From Aristolochia californica (taxonomy: Eukaryota; Streptophyta; Magnoliopsida; Piperales; Aristolochiaceae), in NCBI GenBank assembly GCA_029961685.1, contig JARWKL010000008.1:30815619-30879618 (forward strand): DNA of 64,000 nt, in the 5' to 3' direction. Below the pieces are notes generated by a model, which saw nothing but the letters and a program-made list of their open reading frames with translations, had not been told where the DNA came from and made no database searches. Shown here piece after piece: positions 31,412 through 40,678 of this stretch; within the stretch, counting starts at the first letter, position 1, and the number at the start of each line of letters is the position of its first letter. The translations under genes were made by a program, and so were the position numbers.

Positions 31412-31957
31412 ATGCTGTTGTCCGTTCAAAGGAGGATGGCTGCTCCACTTCCGGTAAGACCCTTAAGAGAACTTCTTTTTATCTGTCTAACACTTGCTGG
31501 ATGTATTGTTAGAGTAGTGGTGGACACTGGCGCCACCCACAACTTCCTTTCGTCGGTGGAGGCTAGGCACCTAAATATACGTGGAGAGAAAGATGGGAGC
31601 AAAATGAAAGCTGTAAATTCTGCTGCTCGTGAAGTCCAAGGCATTGCCAAGAACGTCCCGGAGGAGATAGGCAAGTGGGTTGGATTTCTGAATTTTACTA
31701 TTGTTGTCATGGATGATTTCAATGTGATTTTGGGAATGGAGTTTTTCATGGTATGTAAGGCATTTGTAATGCCGCATGTTGGGGTAGTGGGGATTATGGA
31801 CGAGCAAAGTCCTTGTACTATTTCTGAACTTGACAACAATGATGTAACAAAAAAGGACTTAATGCTATCAGCCCTCCAGCTTAAGAAAGGTCTTAAGCAG
31901 GGCCGCTCTACTTACATTGCTTTTATTTGTGCTGGTAGAGGTCATGCCTACCCCTAA
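31412..31957 (+). pseudogene. Ty3/Gypsy aspartic protease (copy c)
   Basis: VVVDTGATHNFLSSVEARH, REVQGIAKNVPEEIGKW, FNVILGMEFFMV. It shares the 8-bp deletion at the protease/RT boundary with copy b, so both descend from one mutated parent; copy d lacks it. Confidence 0.8.
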
Positions 31958-32974
31958 AGAGATACAAGTTGTACTGCATGAATATAGAGATGTCATGCCT
32001 GAACAACTTCCAGCGAGGTTACCACCTAGGAGAGGGGTGGACCATCGCATAGAGCTTGAGCTCGGAGCAAGAAAGCCAGCACAAGCACCATACCGAATGG
32101 CGCCCAAAGAGCTGGACGAACTGCGAAGACAACTCAGTGAGCTGTTGGACGTTGGGTTCATAAGGCCAAGCAAAGCACCTTATGGGGCCCCTATACTGTT
32201 TCAGACTAAGAAGGATGGAAGTATGAGACTGTGCATCAATTGTAGGGCGCTCAACAAGGTAACTATAAAGAATAAGTACCATATTCCTCTTATTGCAGAT
32301 CTCTTTGATCAGTTGAAAGAGGCGCAAGTTTTCTCCAAATTGGATTTTCGAAGTGGTTATTACCAAGTCCGTATTGCTGAAGGAGACGAGGGGAAGACTA
32401 CTTGTGCAACCAGATATGGGGCTTACGAATTCATGGTTATGCCCTTTGGCCTAACCAATGCACCTGCAACATTTTTCACTCTCATGAGCGAGGTATTTTC
32501 CAAATACTTGGACAAGTTTGTCGTTGTTTATTTGGATGACATCGTGGTGTACAACAAGAGTATGGACGAGCACAAGAAACACCTTCAAAACGTTGAGAAA
32601 TAATCAGTTGTATGTCAAGGAGGAGAAGTGCTCCTTTGGGTTGCAAGAGGTGTCCTTTCTTGGACATTGGATAGGGGGAGGACGGATATGGATGGACAGC
32701 AAGAAGGTGGAGGTTGTGCATGACTGGTTGATCCCTTCCAAGGTGATTGAGCTTAGGAGTTTCCATGGTCCTGCAAATTATTACAGGAGGTTTATCAAGG
32801 GCTTCTCAGCTATAGCAGCCCCCTTGACCGACCTTCTCAAGAAAGACCCAAAGTGGCAATGGACGGACTCATGCCAAAGAGCATTCCAACGGCTAAAGGA
32901 CACCATGGTGGCTGAACCAGTGCTGCACCTTGCTGATTTCAACAAGCCGTTTGAGGTAAATACAGATGCCTCCA
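31938..32974 (+). pseudogene. Ty3/Gypsy reverse transcriptase, start of RNase H (copy c)
   Basis: Same order as copy b: [68 protein letters not shown]. It carries the same frameshift after the YLDD motif (about 32,593) and the same abrupt RNase H end (FEVNTDAS). It has private changes such as CINCRALNK. Confidence 0.85.
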
Positions 32975-33746
32975 AACAAAAGGATATGAATCCTTTGTAG
33001 GAAATAATCTATTATTATGTATTGGATTCTTAGGAAGATGGACTAGTTCTAGTACCACCAGGTTTAAAGTTAAGGTAGATGATGTAGTAAATGTAATAGG
33101 TAATAAAGGAATCAAATTACTTAAACCTATTAAGTATTCTCCAGATATTTTGGTAGGACTAGGATGGAATCTTAAATTTAGAGAAAAAAAAATAATTAGT
33201 CCCGAAGAAAGTATCATGTATACAGACACAAAGGGTAACATAAACATTAGATTTAATAGCTACGAACAGAAAAATACAGAGAACACTGAATCAGCCTCTA
33301 GTGAGAACTATGATTTATTTAATATTGAATTAGAAACAGATGAAATAATATATCCTAAGGAACTAGAATTAAAATTTGTAGAAAGAGAACTTCTTCACCT
33401 GGAAGAAGATCTGATAAAAAACAAGAGGATCAAAGAAGAAGAATACTTGTATTACGACAGTGAAATGAAGATTAGAATAGGAAAAATGCCTTTGGAACCA
33501 AAAGAAGATGAAACCTTTAGTATCAAAGAATATATGGATGAAGAAAGTTCTACTAATATTCCCGGAAGTAGTTACACTACGTATCCAAGACCTCCACCTA
33601 GAGAAGAATATTATTCAGGCAACATGCCTAGGATTCCTTATAGTGAACCCATAAATTTGGATAGAAAAATACATCCAAAGGGAAAACAGAAAAGAAATAG
33701 AAAGACCTATAACTTTTCAAGAAAAGGCCAAAGGAAAAATTCTTAA
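32975..33746 (+). pseudogene. Second viral MP 3' part and MP-CP linker (copy c)
   Basis: Junction and content as in copy b, but the A-run at about 33,185 keeps frame, so one ORF (33,150-33,746) runs from GLGWNLKFREKK through IIYPKELELKFVERELLHLE to the basic end RNRKTYNFSRKGQ. The same downstream frameshift to the CP as copy b. Confidence 0.7.
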
Positions 33747-34580
33747 TCTTTCAGCCCATGATCCTCAAGAATGGACAACTGTATTAGACCTTTGGAAAAA
33801 CCAAGTAGTATCAGATTATATCCAGAACTTTTCATCCCAAGATGTAGAAGAAATGTATAGGTACTTAGAAACACTCCTACGAGAAAGCGTTAAAGCTTTA
33901 TGGGAAAGCTACAAAAGAAGTAATCCAGAAGAATTTGGTCATTTAATGGGCCTAGGATCCAACCCTTATAATTTTGTTAACAAAGTTTACCAGTTAGTAA
34001 CAGGAGATGACCTAATTTAGGTTCTATAACACTACAGAAAGATGTTGTAGTTTACTTAGAACAACTTAGTTTACATAATTATAAATATGTTAAAAAATTC
34101 CTACAAGACTACTTTTATTATACCTGCATTTCAGGTAATGCCTTTAACAAAGACTTAGGAATCAAATTATTTAGAAAACTACTTGGAGCTTTAGGAAAAG
34201 AAATTTATGACAATGGCAAAACATAGAATCAGCAAACCCTACATCGGTATACTCCATCGGACAGAGAACAAAATTCATTATGACAGTTCTCCAAGAAAAA
34301 TGTACAGATATCTAGATACAAAGACAGCTTAAGGGAAATGACTTTGGCTTCTGCAAACAGATATACACTACTCAAGCTTATGGTCTAAAAGATTAAAGAC
34401 AAAAACCTAGAAATAAAAGATATTTTAAGAAAGGATATTTTATCCGAAGATCTAAGAGTAGAAAGCCTTACCTGAACAAAGATAGACATGTCAGAAGATA
34501 CAACCCAAAAAGAACTTATAAAAATAAATTATCATGTTATATTTGTGGTCAGACAGAACACTTAGCCAACACTTGCCCTA
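33737..34580 (+). pseudogene. Viral coat protein with CCHC zinc knuckle (copy c)
   Basis: LNLSAHDPQEW, EEFGHLMGLGSNPYNFVNK and a frameshift at about 34,012 (GATGACCTAATTTAG). Stops are shared with copy b (DNGKT-stop region near 34,224). Knuckle CYICGQTEHLANTC at 34,537-34,578. Confidence 0.7.
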
Positions 34581-35513
34581 AAAGACAGAACATTAATTCT
34601 AGAAGATCCACCCTTGTAGAAAACATACAACAAGATCTTATAGAAGTAGATGAATATATGTCAGACACAGAATCCATCTATAGTATTGTAAGCATACCCA
34701 ATGCTCCTTTAGATACATCAGACTCTGATGAAGATCTTGTCCTAGACCTTAATATTGAAGAAAACCTTGACCTTATGGATACAGTAATAGAATGTACCCA
34801 TACCTGGTCCTAGAATACTGGTTTAGACAGTAACCCCTGCTTTAAATGCTCCTGGTATCCTAGTAAGAAACAAAGAGCAATATGCACTCAATGTTTCCTA
34901 GAAGCTTGTATTCCTTGCTTAAAACTCTTAGGTATTGAACATGTAGAATCCCTAATCATAATAAGGTATACAATACTAAATTGTAAATTATGGCCTAAAA
35001 AATAGAAAACTGTGAGGCAGAAATAACTCTTCTCAAACATAGATTAGATACAATAGAAAAAGATTCTTATGATGGTATCACTGTAGGATTAGAAGAACCA
35101 GAAACTTCCTACGTATGTAACCAAGATAAATCTTTTTCCAGTATCCTTGTTAGAGCAAAGATTATTTTCCCTAACAAACAATCCCTCGTGTTAGATGCTT
35201 TAGTAGATTCCGGCTGTACCAAATGTATTATCCATAGAAGATTAGTTCCTCTTCAGTTCCTTAAGAAAACCAATAAATAAGTGTTTAGCCAACACGTAGA
35301 TGGTACCTATAACCCATATACAACCTATTTTGATGAAGGCAAAATCCAGTTCTTTACCAACTGTTCAACTTTTTCTGGATCTTATCCTTTACCTTTAACA
35401 TGGGTTTGAGATCTCAAACTCAACGTAGACTTTATTTTAGGTCTTAATTTTATTCTTCATAACAATGGTTCTCTTTACTCCTTGTTTGCAATGTCCTTTT
35501 TACAACTATCTTA
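34581..35513 (+). pseudogene. Viral second Cys motif and protease (copy c)
   Basis: The Cys-rich cluster at about 34,842-34,921 keeps its spacing but is preceded by a TGG-to-TAG change (WSstopNTG). A 1-nt loss follows at ESLIII. Protease: LDALVDSGCTKCIIHRR keeps Asp-Ser-Gly; a TAA at about 35,278 (KTNKstop) and a TGA in LPLTWV-stop break it. It ends at FLQLS-stop where array D begins. Confidence 0.7.
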
Positions 35514-36791
35514 AGAATTAATGTTCTGTCTTTTAGGGCAAGTGTAGGCTAAGTGTTCTGTCTGACAAAACATTAAAAGATAGAAGCGTTTTAGGAACTA
35601 CCTTCTGGACGTTTTTACAACTATCTTTTCCTTCTCTTACGATTGCTTTCATGCTTATACTTTTCATAATATTAGGCATCATTCTTGTTACCTTAATACT
35701 TACTGCTTTTATTGTGTGTTGAGTATTTTCGTTTTTGTTCATATTTACTACTTTATTTTAAGACGTTATTACAGAAAGGTATATAAGGCTGGAAACTACT
35801 GGGTGAGGGCTAAGCGCCTCTGCCTCAGTTGAGCCAAGCGTTGCTCTCGGTTGTCACAACGCCACTGTACTTTTTTATATATATTTGGGTAATTAATAAG
35901 ATAATAAAACAGTTTTTGAGATTTGTTTTGCGAATATTACCTATATATTACTTATACTTAGGATTATTATATAATACCTTAAGAGATTATTGTGCAATAT
36001 CATAGGAACTTATAGCTACATATTGTTCTTGGTAATAATAGCATTTGAATTATTTGGATATTTTATATTTCTCCCAGAACAATTAGATAATCTTTTAGCC
36101 TCTGCTATATTCTTATTCCTGAATATTTTAGCTTGAATCATAGATAGAACCTTAGATACATCATTTTTATCTTTATAGCTTTAACAATAATAGTCTTTTG
36201 TAATTTAGTTATCTTTAGTTTTATCTGTTTTACCTTATCTTTATATTCGTACAGAAGATTTGTAGAGACTCCTAGGCAAATTATTATACCTAGAAGACAA
36301 GTAATTAGAAGAACCCCAAATAATTCACCTCTAAATACTCCAGATTAAAGCAGATTAAAGTAGTACCCCTCCGAATTGGTATCTAAGGGGTGGGAGGGAG
36401 GGAGGCTAAGTGTTCTGACAGAACATTAAAGACAGAAGCGTTTTAGGAACTACCTTCTGGCTAAGTGTTCTGACAGAAAATTAAAAGACAAAAGCGTTTT
36501 AGGAACTACCTTCTGGAAGTTTTTACAACTATATTTTCCTTCTCTTACGATTGCTTTCATGCTTATACTTTTCATAACACTACGCATCGTTCTTGTTACC
36601 TTAATACTTACTGCTTTTATTGTGTGTTGAGTATTTTCGTTTTTGTTCATATTTACTATATTTTAAGACGTTATTATAGAAAGGTATATAAGGCTGGAAA
36701 CTACTGGGTGAGGGCTAAGCCCTGACAAACGCCTCTGCCTCAGTTGAGCCAAGCATTGCTCTTGGTTGTCACAACGCCGTTGTACCTTTTT

Positions 36792-36920
36792 ATGTATATT
36801 TGGTTAATTAATAAGATCATAAAACAGTTTTTGAGATTTGTTTTGCGAATATTACCTATATATTACTTATACTTAGGATTATTATATAATACCTTAAGAG
36901 ATTATTGTGCAATATCATAG
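36792..36920 (+). CDS. ORF B copy, 42 aa
   Basis: Consensus ORF B with conservative changes only. Part of the single unit that retains D, B, C and A together. Confidence 0.5.
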   Translation: MYIWLINKIIKQFLRFVLRILPIYYLYLGLLYNTLRDYCAIS

Positions 36921-37078
36921 GAATTTATAGCTACATATTGTTCTTGGTAATAATAGCATTAGAATTATTTGGATATTTTATATTTCTCCCGGAACAAGTT
37001 GATAATCTTTTAGCCTCTGATATATACTTATTCGTTAATATTTTAGCCAGAATCATAGATAGAACCTTAGATACATGA
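36890..37078 (+). CDS. Hydrophobic frame C copy
   Basis: Open, beginning inside the end of ORF B and closing at the TGA of ATGA at 37,075. GIYSYILFLVIIALELFGYF core; ASDIYLFVNILARIIDRTLD end. Confidence 0.4.
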   Translation, partial: YLKRLLCNIIGIYSYILFLVIIALELFGYFIFLPEQVDNLLASDIYLFVNILARIIDRTLDT

Positions 37079-37260
37079 TTTTTATCTTTATAGCTTTAAC
37101 AATAGTGTTCTATAATTTAGTTATCTTTAGTTTTGTCTGTTTTACCTTATCTTTATATTCATACAGAAGATTTGTAGAGACTCCTAGGCAAATGTTTATA
37201 CCTAGAAGACAAGTAATTAGAAGAACCCCAAATAATTCACCTCTAAATACTCCAGATTAA
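37075..37260 (+). CDS. ORF A copy, 61 aa
   Basis: Intact: hydrophobic MIFIFIALTIVFYNLVIF, then SLYSYRRF and the RRQVIRR tail ending NTPD. The upstream ATGA overlap with frame C is preserved, suggesting termination-reinitiation coupling as between caulimovirid ORFs. Confidence 0.55.
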   Translation: MIFIFIALTIVFYNLVIFSFVCFTLSLYSYRRFVETPRQMFIPRRQVIRRTPNNSPLNTPD

Positions 37261-37370
37261 AGCAAATTAAAGTAGTACCCCTCCGAATTGGTATCTAGAG
37301 GGAGAGAGAGAGAGAGGGAGGGAGGGAGAGAGAGAGAGTGAGATGGAGAGAGAGAGAGAGAGTAGCCTAT

Positions 37371-37817
37371 CCATAATAGGATACATAACACTAAGTTAGA
37401 AATTATGGCCAGAAAAATAGAAAACTGTGAATTACTCTCCTCATATATAGATTAGATACAATCGAAAAAGACTCCTGTGATGGGATTACAGTAGGCATAG
37501 AAGACCCAGAAACTTTCTACGTCTGCAACCAAGACATATCTTTTTCTAGCATACTTGTCAGGGCCAAGATTGTTTTCCCTAATAAACAATCCTTAATATT
37601 AGATGCCTTAGTAGACTCTCGCTGTACAAAATTTATCATCCATAGAAGACTCGTTCCCCCTCAGTTTTTCAATAAAACAACTAAACAAGTTTTTAGCCAA
37701 CAAGTAGATGGTACTTATAACCCATATACCACCTATTTCGATGAAGGAAAGATCCAATTCTTTACCAACTGCTCCAGTTTTTTTGGATCTTATTCTTTAC
37801 CTTTGACATGGGTTTGA
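37371..37817 (+). pseudogene. Diverged viral protease region
   Basis: More diverged at DNA level than copies a-c: FYVCNQDISFSSILVRAK, LDALVDSRCTKFIIHRR (active-site Gly changed to Arg, second Cys to Phe), QQVDGTYNPYTTYFDEGKI. It ends at a TGA in LTWV-stop and joins inverted leader sequence at about 37,820. It represents a second viral sublineage. Confidence 0.65.
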
Positions 37818-37872
37818 GCGTTGCTAATATACTTTTATGTATTATGTATTAAACACACACCATCTATAAAAC

Positions 37873-37944
37873 TTAGGAAACAATAAACGCAGTAAGTACT
37901 AAAGCGATAAGAACAATTCCTAAGGTTATGAAAAACACAAGCAT
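37873..37944 (-). CDS. ORF D, diverged copy, 23 aa
   Basis: Minus-strand frame MLVFFITLGIVLIALVLTAF ending IVS. It aligns without gaps to the array version and to the copy at 50,963, with about half of the codons changed but hydrophobicity kept and many third-position differences (GGA/GGC/GGT, GTT/GTG/GTC). It lies in a short inverted leader fragment (about 37,820-37,950). Confidence 0.45.
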   Translation of the reverse strand: MLVFFITLGIVLIALVLTAFIVS

Positions 37945-38007
37945 AGAGACTTTTTTAGGTTCCTATATATTCTTAATTATTAATATTATAGTTAGAATCG
38001 TAGATAC

Positions 38008-38193
38008 ATGATCTTTGTCTTTATAGCCTTAGTAATAGTTTTCTGTAATTTGGTTATTTTTAGTTTTATCTGTTTTACTTTGTCTTTATATTCTTATAGA
38101 AGATTCGTAGAAACCCCTAGGCAAATCTTTATACCTAGAAGACAAATAGTAAGGAGACCTGCAAATCATTCAGCTTTAAATACTCCAGATTAA
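38008..38193 (+). CDS. ORF A, diverged copy, 61 aa
   Basis: MIFVFIALVIVFCNLVIFSF, SLYSYRRFVETPRQIFIPRRQ then IVRRPANHSALNTPD. Same length as the array copies although the DNA differs at many silent sites, which argues that the frame was under selection in the virus. Its stop is followed about 20 nt later by the primer binding site. Confidence 0.6.
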   Translation: MIFVFIALVIVFCNLVIFSFICFTLSLYSYRRFVETPRQIFIPRRQIVRRPANHSALNTPD

Positions 38194-38211
38194 TCAGTAC
38201 CCCCTCCAAAT

Positions 38212-38224
38212 TGGTATCAGAGCC
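38212..38224 (+). promoter_or_regulatory. tRNA-Met primer binding site
   Basis: TGGTATCAGAGCC, the canonical caulimovirid minus-strand primer site complementary to initiator tRNA-Met. It marks position 1 of the viral genome by convention. In the arrays the same place reads TTGGTATCTAGAG, i.e. disrupted. Confidence 0.85.
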
Positions 38225-38228
38225 CTAA

Positions 38229-38626
38229 GACCTGGAACCCTCCAAAAAACTAGATTATTTAGACCTTAGACTTCCATCAAGATTTGAGATAAAATATATA
38301 GGACCTAATTCCCTTAGGTGTCATTTCAGCAGTGAAGAACATATTTTACACGGGAATAATCCCCAATTAAATACTATCACAGATCTTATTATAAGTCTAG
38401 GTAATAATCTTCAAACAAAGTAACTGAAAAAGAATTCACTTTAACTAAGATATAAGACGAAATTAAGACTTTAAAAATAAAAACAGAAAAACTCTCTGAG
38501 AATTTAGACTATCTAAAAAGTAGTAAAGGATCGCAACAAAATATTGATAAAGAAATAGATTTAATATCCTAGAAATTGAAAGGTATCACAATAGAACCTA
38601 GAACCTCCTTAGCTAAAAAACCATGA
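38229..38626 (+). pseudogene. Viral coiled-coil ORF upstream of MP
   Basis: An open frame begins right after the PBS with no ATG (DLEPSKKLDY, RFEIKYIGPNSLRCHFSSEE), then a +1 break near 38,420, then a heptad-like stretch (DEIKTLKIKTEKLSENLDYL) with TAA and TAG stops, ending TSLAKKP. Its TGA overlaps the MP ATG as ATGA (38,623-38,626). Position, coiled coil and ATGA coupling resemble the small ORFs I/II before the polyprotein in badnaviruses and RTBV, including a possible virion-associated protein. Family assignment is inferred. Confidence 0.5.
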
Positions 38627-39140
38627 CACTTTCACAGCAAGGTGAAGGATTTACCTCGGAAATAGGAAGTTCTTCTAGAAACCTTAATATAATAGACAGA
38701 ATAACAGGAAGGAGAAGTGTAGACCAAAGAGATATACAATTAGACGAAATAACAGATATAGGTCAAGACATTACTATATTTAGCAATAACCAATTAAACC
38801 TTCTTAACCCCAGACAATTATATAGAACAAGACCATTAAACTTTAATACCGGATTATTTAGACATTACCGAGAAATCCAGATTAGTTGTGTAGGACAAGA
38901 TTCTGTTAACATTAACTTAATAGCAGAACAAGCCTTTAAAGAAATAGGGGTAAAAGGATTCATTTAGGTCTGATTGTAATAGGGGTAAAAGGATTAGGAC
39001 GAAAACATCTAGGAACTAAAACCTTACTTAGTATCTACGATGATAGATGGGCAGACCCTAAAAAGGCAAGGTTAGGAATCACTGAGGTAGATATGAATCA
39101 AAATGGAGGAATATTTTATTGCTCCCCAGACTTCCTTATT
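38623..39140 (+). pseudogene. Viral MP N-terminal half (copy d, with native start)
   Basis: The only copy with the real beginning: MTLSQQGEGFTSEIGSSSRN, then RSVDQRDIQLDEITDI and RHYREIQISCVGQDSVNI. A TAG after VKGFI (38,965) reflects the same 1-nt loss as in copy b; the frame then resumes LIVIGVKGLGRKHLGTK to YCSPDFLI, where the LINE insertion cuts it. The remainder is at 46,266. Confidence 0.75.
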
Positions 39141-39193
39141 TTTTTTTTAGAAGAGTTGTAAATGTATTCAAACATAATATACAAACCTAGAGG

Positions 39194-39697
39194 CTAAAAA
39201 GACATTTCCTCCACAACAAGATGTTGGAGGGTAACGCCTTTTTTCGCTTGAACATCGGCTAAATGATTAGCGTATCTTGGAACATGTTTCCAAGTGCATA
39301 ATAAAACAGCAATCAAATTACAAATTTCTTCAAAAATCTTCCAATGACGCCAAGGAGGTTTTGAAGGCTTGGAGCACCAGTTTATAATGACTTGAGAATC
39401 CCATTCAACCAAGAGAGCACCGTCCTTTTTTTGCTTGAAGAGCTTTAGCCCGTTGAGCAAACCATGTAATTTCGCACAAGTAGAGTCTGACACTCCAATT
39501 GGACCCGCATAAGTGAAGAGATGATTCGCTTGATCATCGTGAATTACTCCGCCAAATCCAGCTGGGCCTGGACATCCGAAAGCACTTCCATCAAAATTTA
39601 ATTTAAAGTGTCCAGGGGGAGGTCTAGTCCATTCTACCATAATAGGAGCCTTCGAAGTAAGAGACATATTCGCAACATTTCGCCAATTTTCCCTCAT
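39194..39697 (-). pseudogene. LINE RNase H domain
   Basis: PGHFKLNFDGSAFGCPGPAG, GGVIHDDQANHLFTYAGPIG, STCAKLHGLLNGL, VEWDSQVIINWCSKPSKPPW, VPRYANHLADVQAKKGV. The first and last catalytic acids (NFDG, EWDSQ, HLAD) are visible; the expected AEL(H)G Glu is replaced by Lys in CAKLHG, so activity is doubtful. It is in the same frame as the RT C-terminus upstream but separated by a TGA at 39,836. Confidence 0.8.
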
Positions 39698-39835
39698 ATT
39701 TGTTGCTCTTAGATCACTGAATTCTTTGCGAAGGAGAATCCAAGAACTAACTTGTCCGACTATCTGATCACAAAGAATATTCCGAGGAATAGCTTTCTGA
39801 TTGAATTTGCGATTGTTTCTTTCATTCCATAAATT

Positions 39836-40642
39836 TCACGCAATGTGTCCAACACAACAAGATATTAAAATTTTCCCCAATTTTGGAAGACGAGAGCTAA
39901 CCAAAGTTAAAATAGTGTTTGGCAAATCTGGCGAAGGGCAATATAATAAACCGATTTTGTCTATTAATTCGGACCAAATCTTATGAGCATATTCGCAATG
40001 TAGAAGCGTGTGATCTGTTGTTTCAGGAGATGTGTTGCAAAATGGGCATTCTGGATTGGGAGTATTAATTCCTCGTCTTTGCAAAGCGTCAGAAGTTAAT
40101 ATTTTCTTACGACATACCGTCCAGATGAAAAACTTAATGCGAGGAGGAATCGGGAGTGACCATGCAAAAGCAGCAGGATGTTCTGCGTGGAGAGGCGGGT
40201 ATGAAATCATATGATGGTACATTGAAGCTGTAGAGAACATACCTTGTTTGTTGGGCGTCCAGATGAGTGTATCCACAGAGTTTTTTAAGGCCACACCAGA
40301 AAGTAAATTGACCAGACCAGTGGCTTCAACAGCTTCAGAGTCATTTAATGCTCGCTTGAGATAAAGATTCCAACCACCCGAAGACTGCCAATGGTCAGAA
40401 ATCATTGAGCTACGCGATCTTGACAGTTGAAATAAAAGAGGATGACTTTCCTTTAAACAACTAGCCCTTATCCACCAATCCGACCAGAATAGAGTATCTG
40501 TACCACTCCCAATATAGCATTTGACGGCAGATTTGAAGGTAACTAAGAGTTTGGTAATTTTCTTCCAAATGGGGGATAACTTGTAAAATCTTCCCCCATC
40601 CGTCCACCAGCCATTCTCTTTTCCGGATTTAAATGCAACCAT
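39836..40642 (-). pseudogene. LINE ORF2 zinc-binding RT C-terminal region
   Basis: Contains KCYIGSGTDTLFWSDWW, then DTLIWTPNKQGMFSTASMY and WSLPIPPRIKFFIWTVCRKK, then C-x2-C...H-x4-H (CPFCNTSPETTDHTLLHCEYAHKIW), the zf-RVT signature of plant LINEs. It ends at TGA in GHIA-stop-NLWNERN, where Trp is expected (TGG to TGA). Confidence 0.8.
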
Positions 40643-40678
40643 TCAGCGCCACTGTAGATTGGGTTGCATGTTGAACTT

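Larger units (their letters stand above)
35520..37363 (+). repeat. Array D: two promoter-leader units ending in GA-rich tract
   Basis: The first unit lost the ORF B ATG (TTTTATATATATTT) and the ORF A ATG (CATCATTTTT); D is open at 35,651. The second unit carries D at 36,559, B at 36,792, C at 36,890 and A at 37,075, all open, and is the only unit in the window with all four frames intact. The array ends in a GGGA/GAGA tract (37,299-37,363), where diverged viral sequence begins. Confidence 0.8.

Noticed and set aside
38206..38230. tRNA gene suggested by GGTATCAGAGCC
   Set aside because: It matches the primer binding site (complement of a tRNA 3' end) and has no cloverleaf around it.
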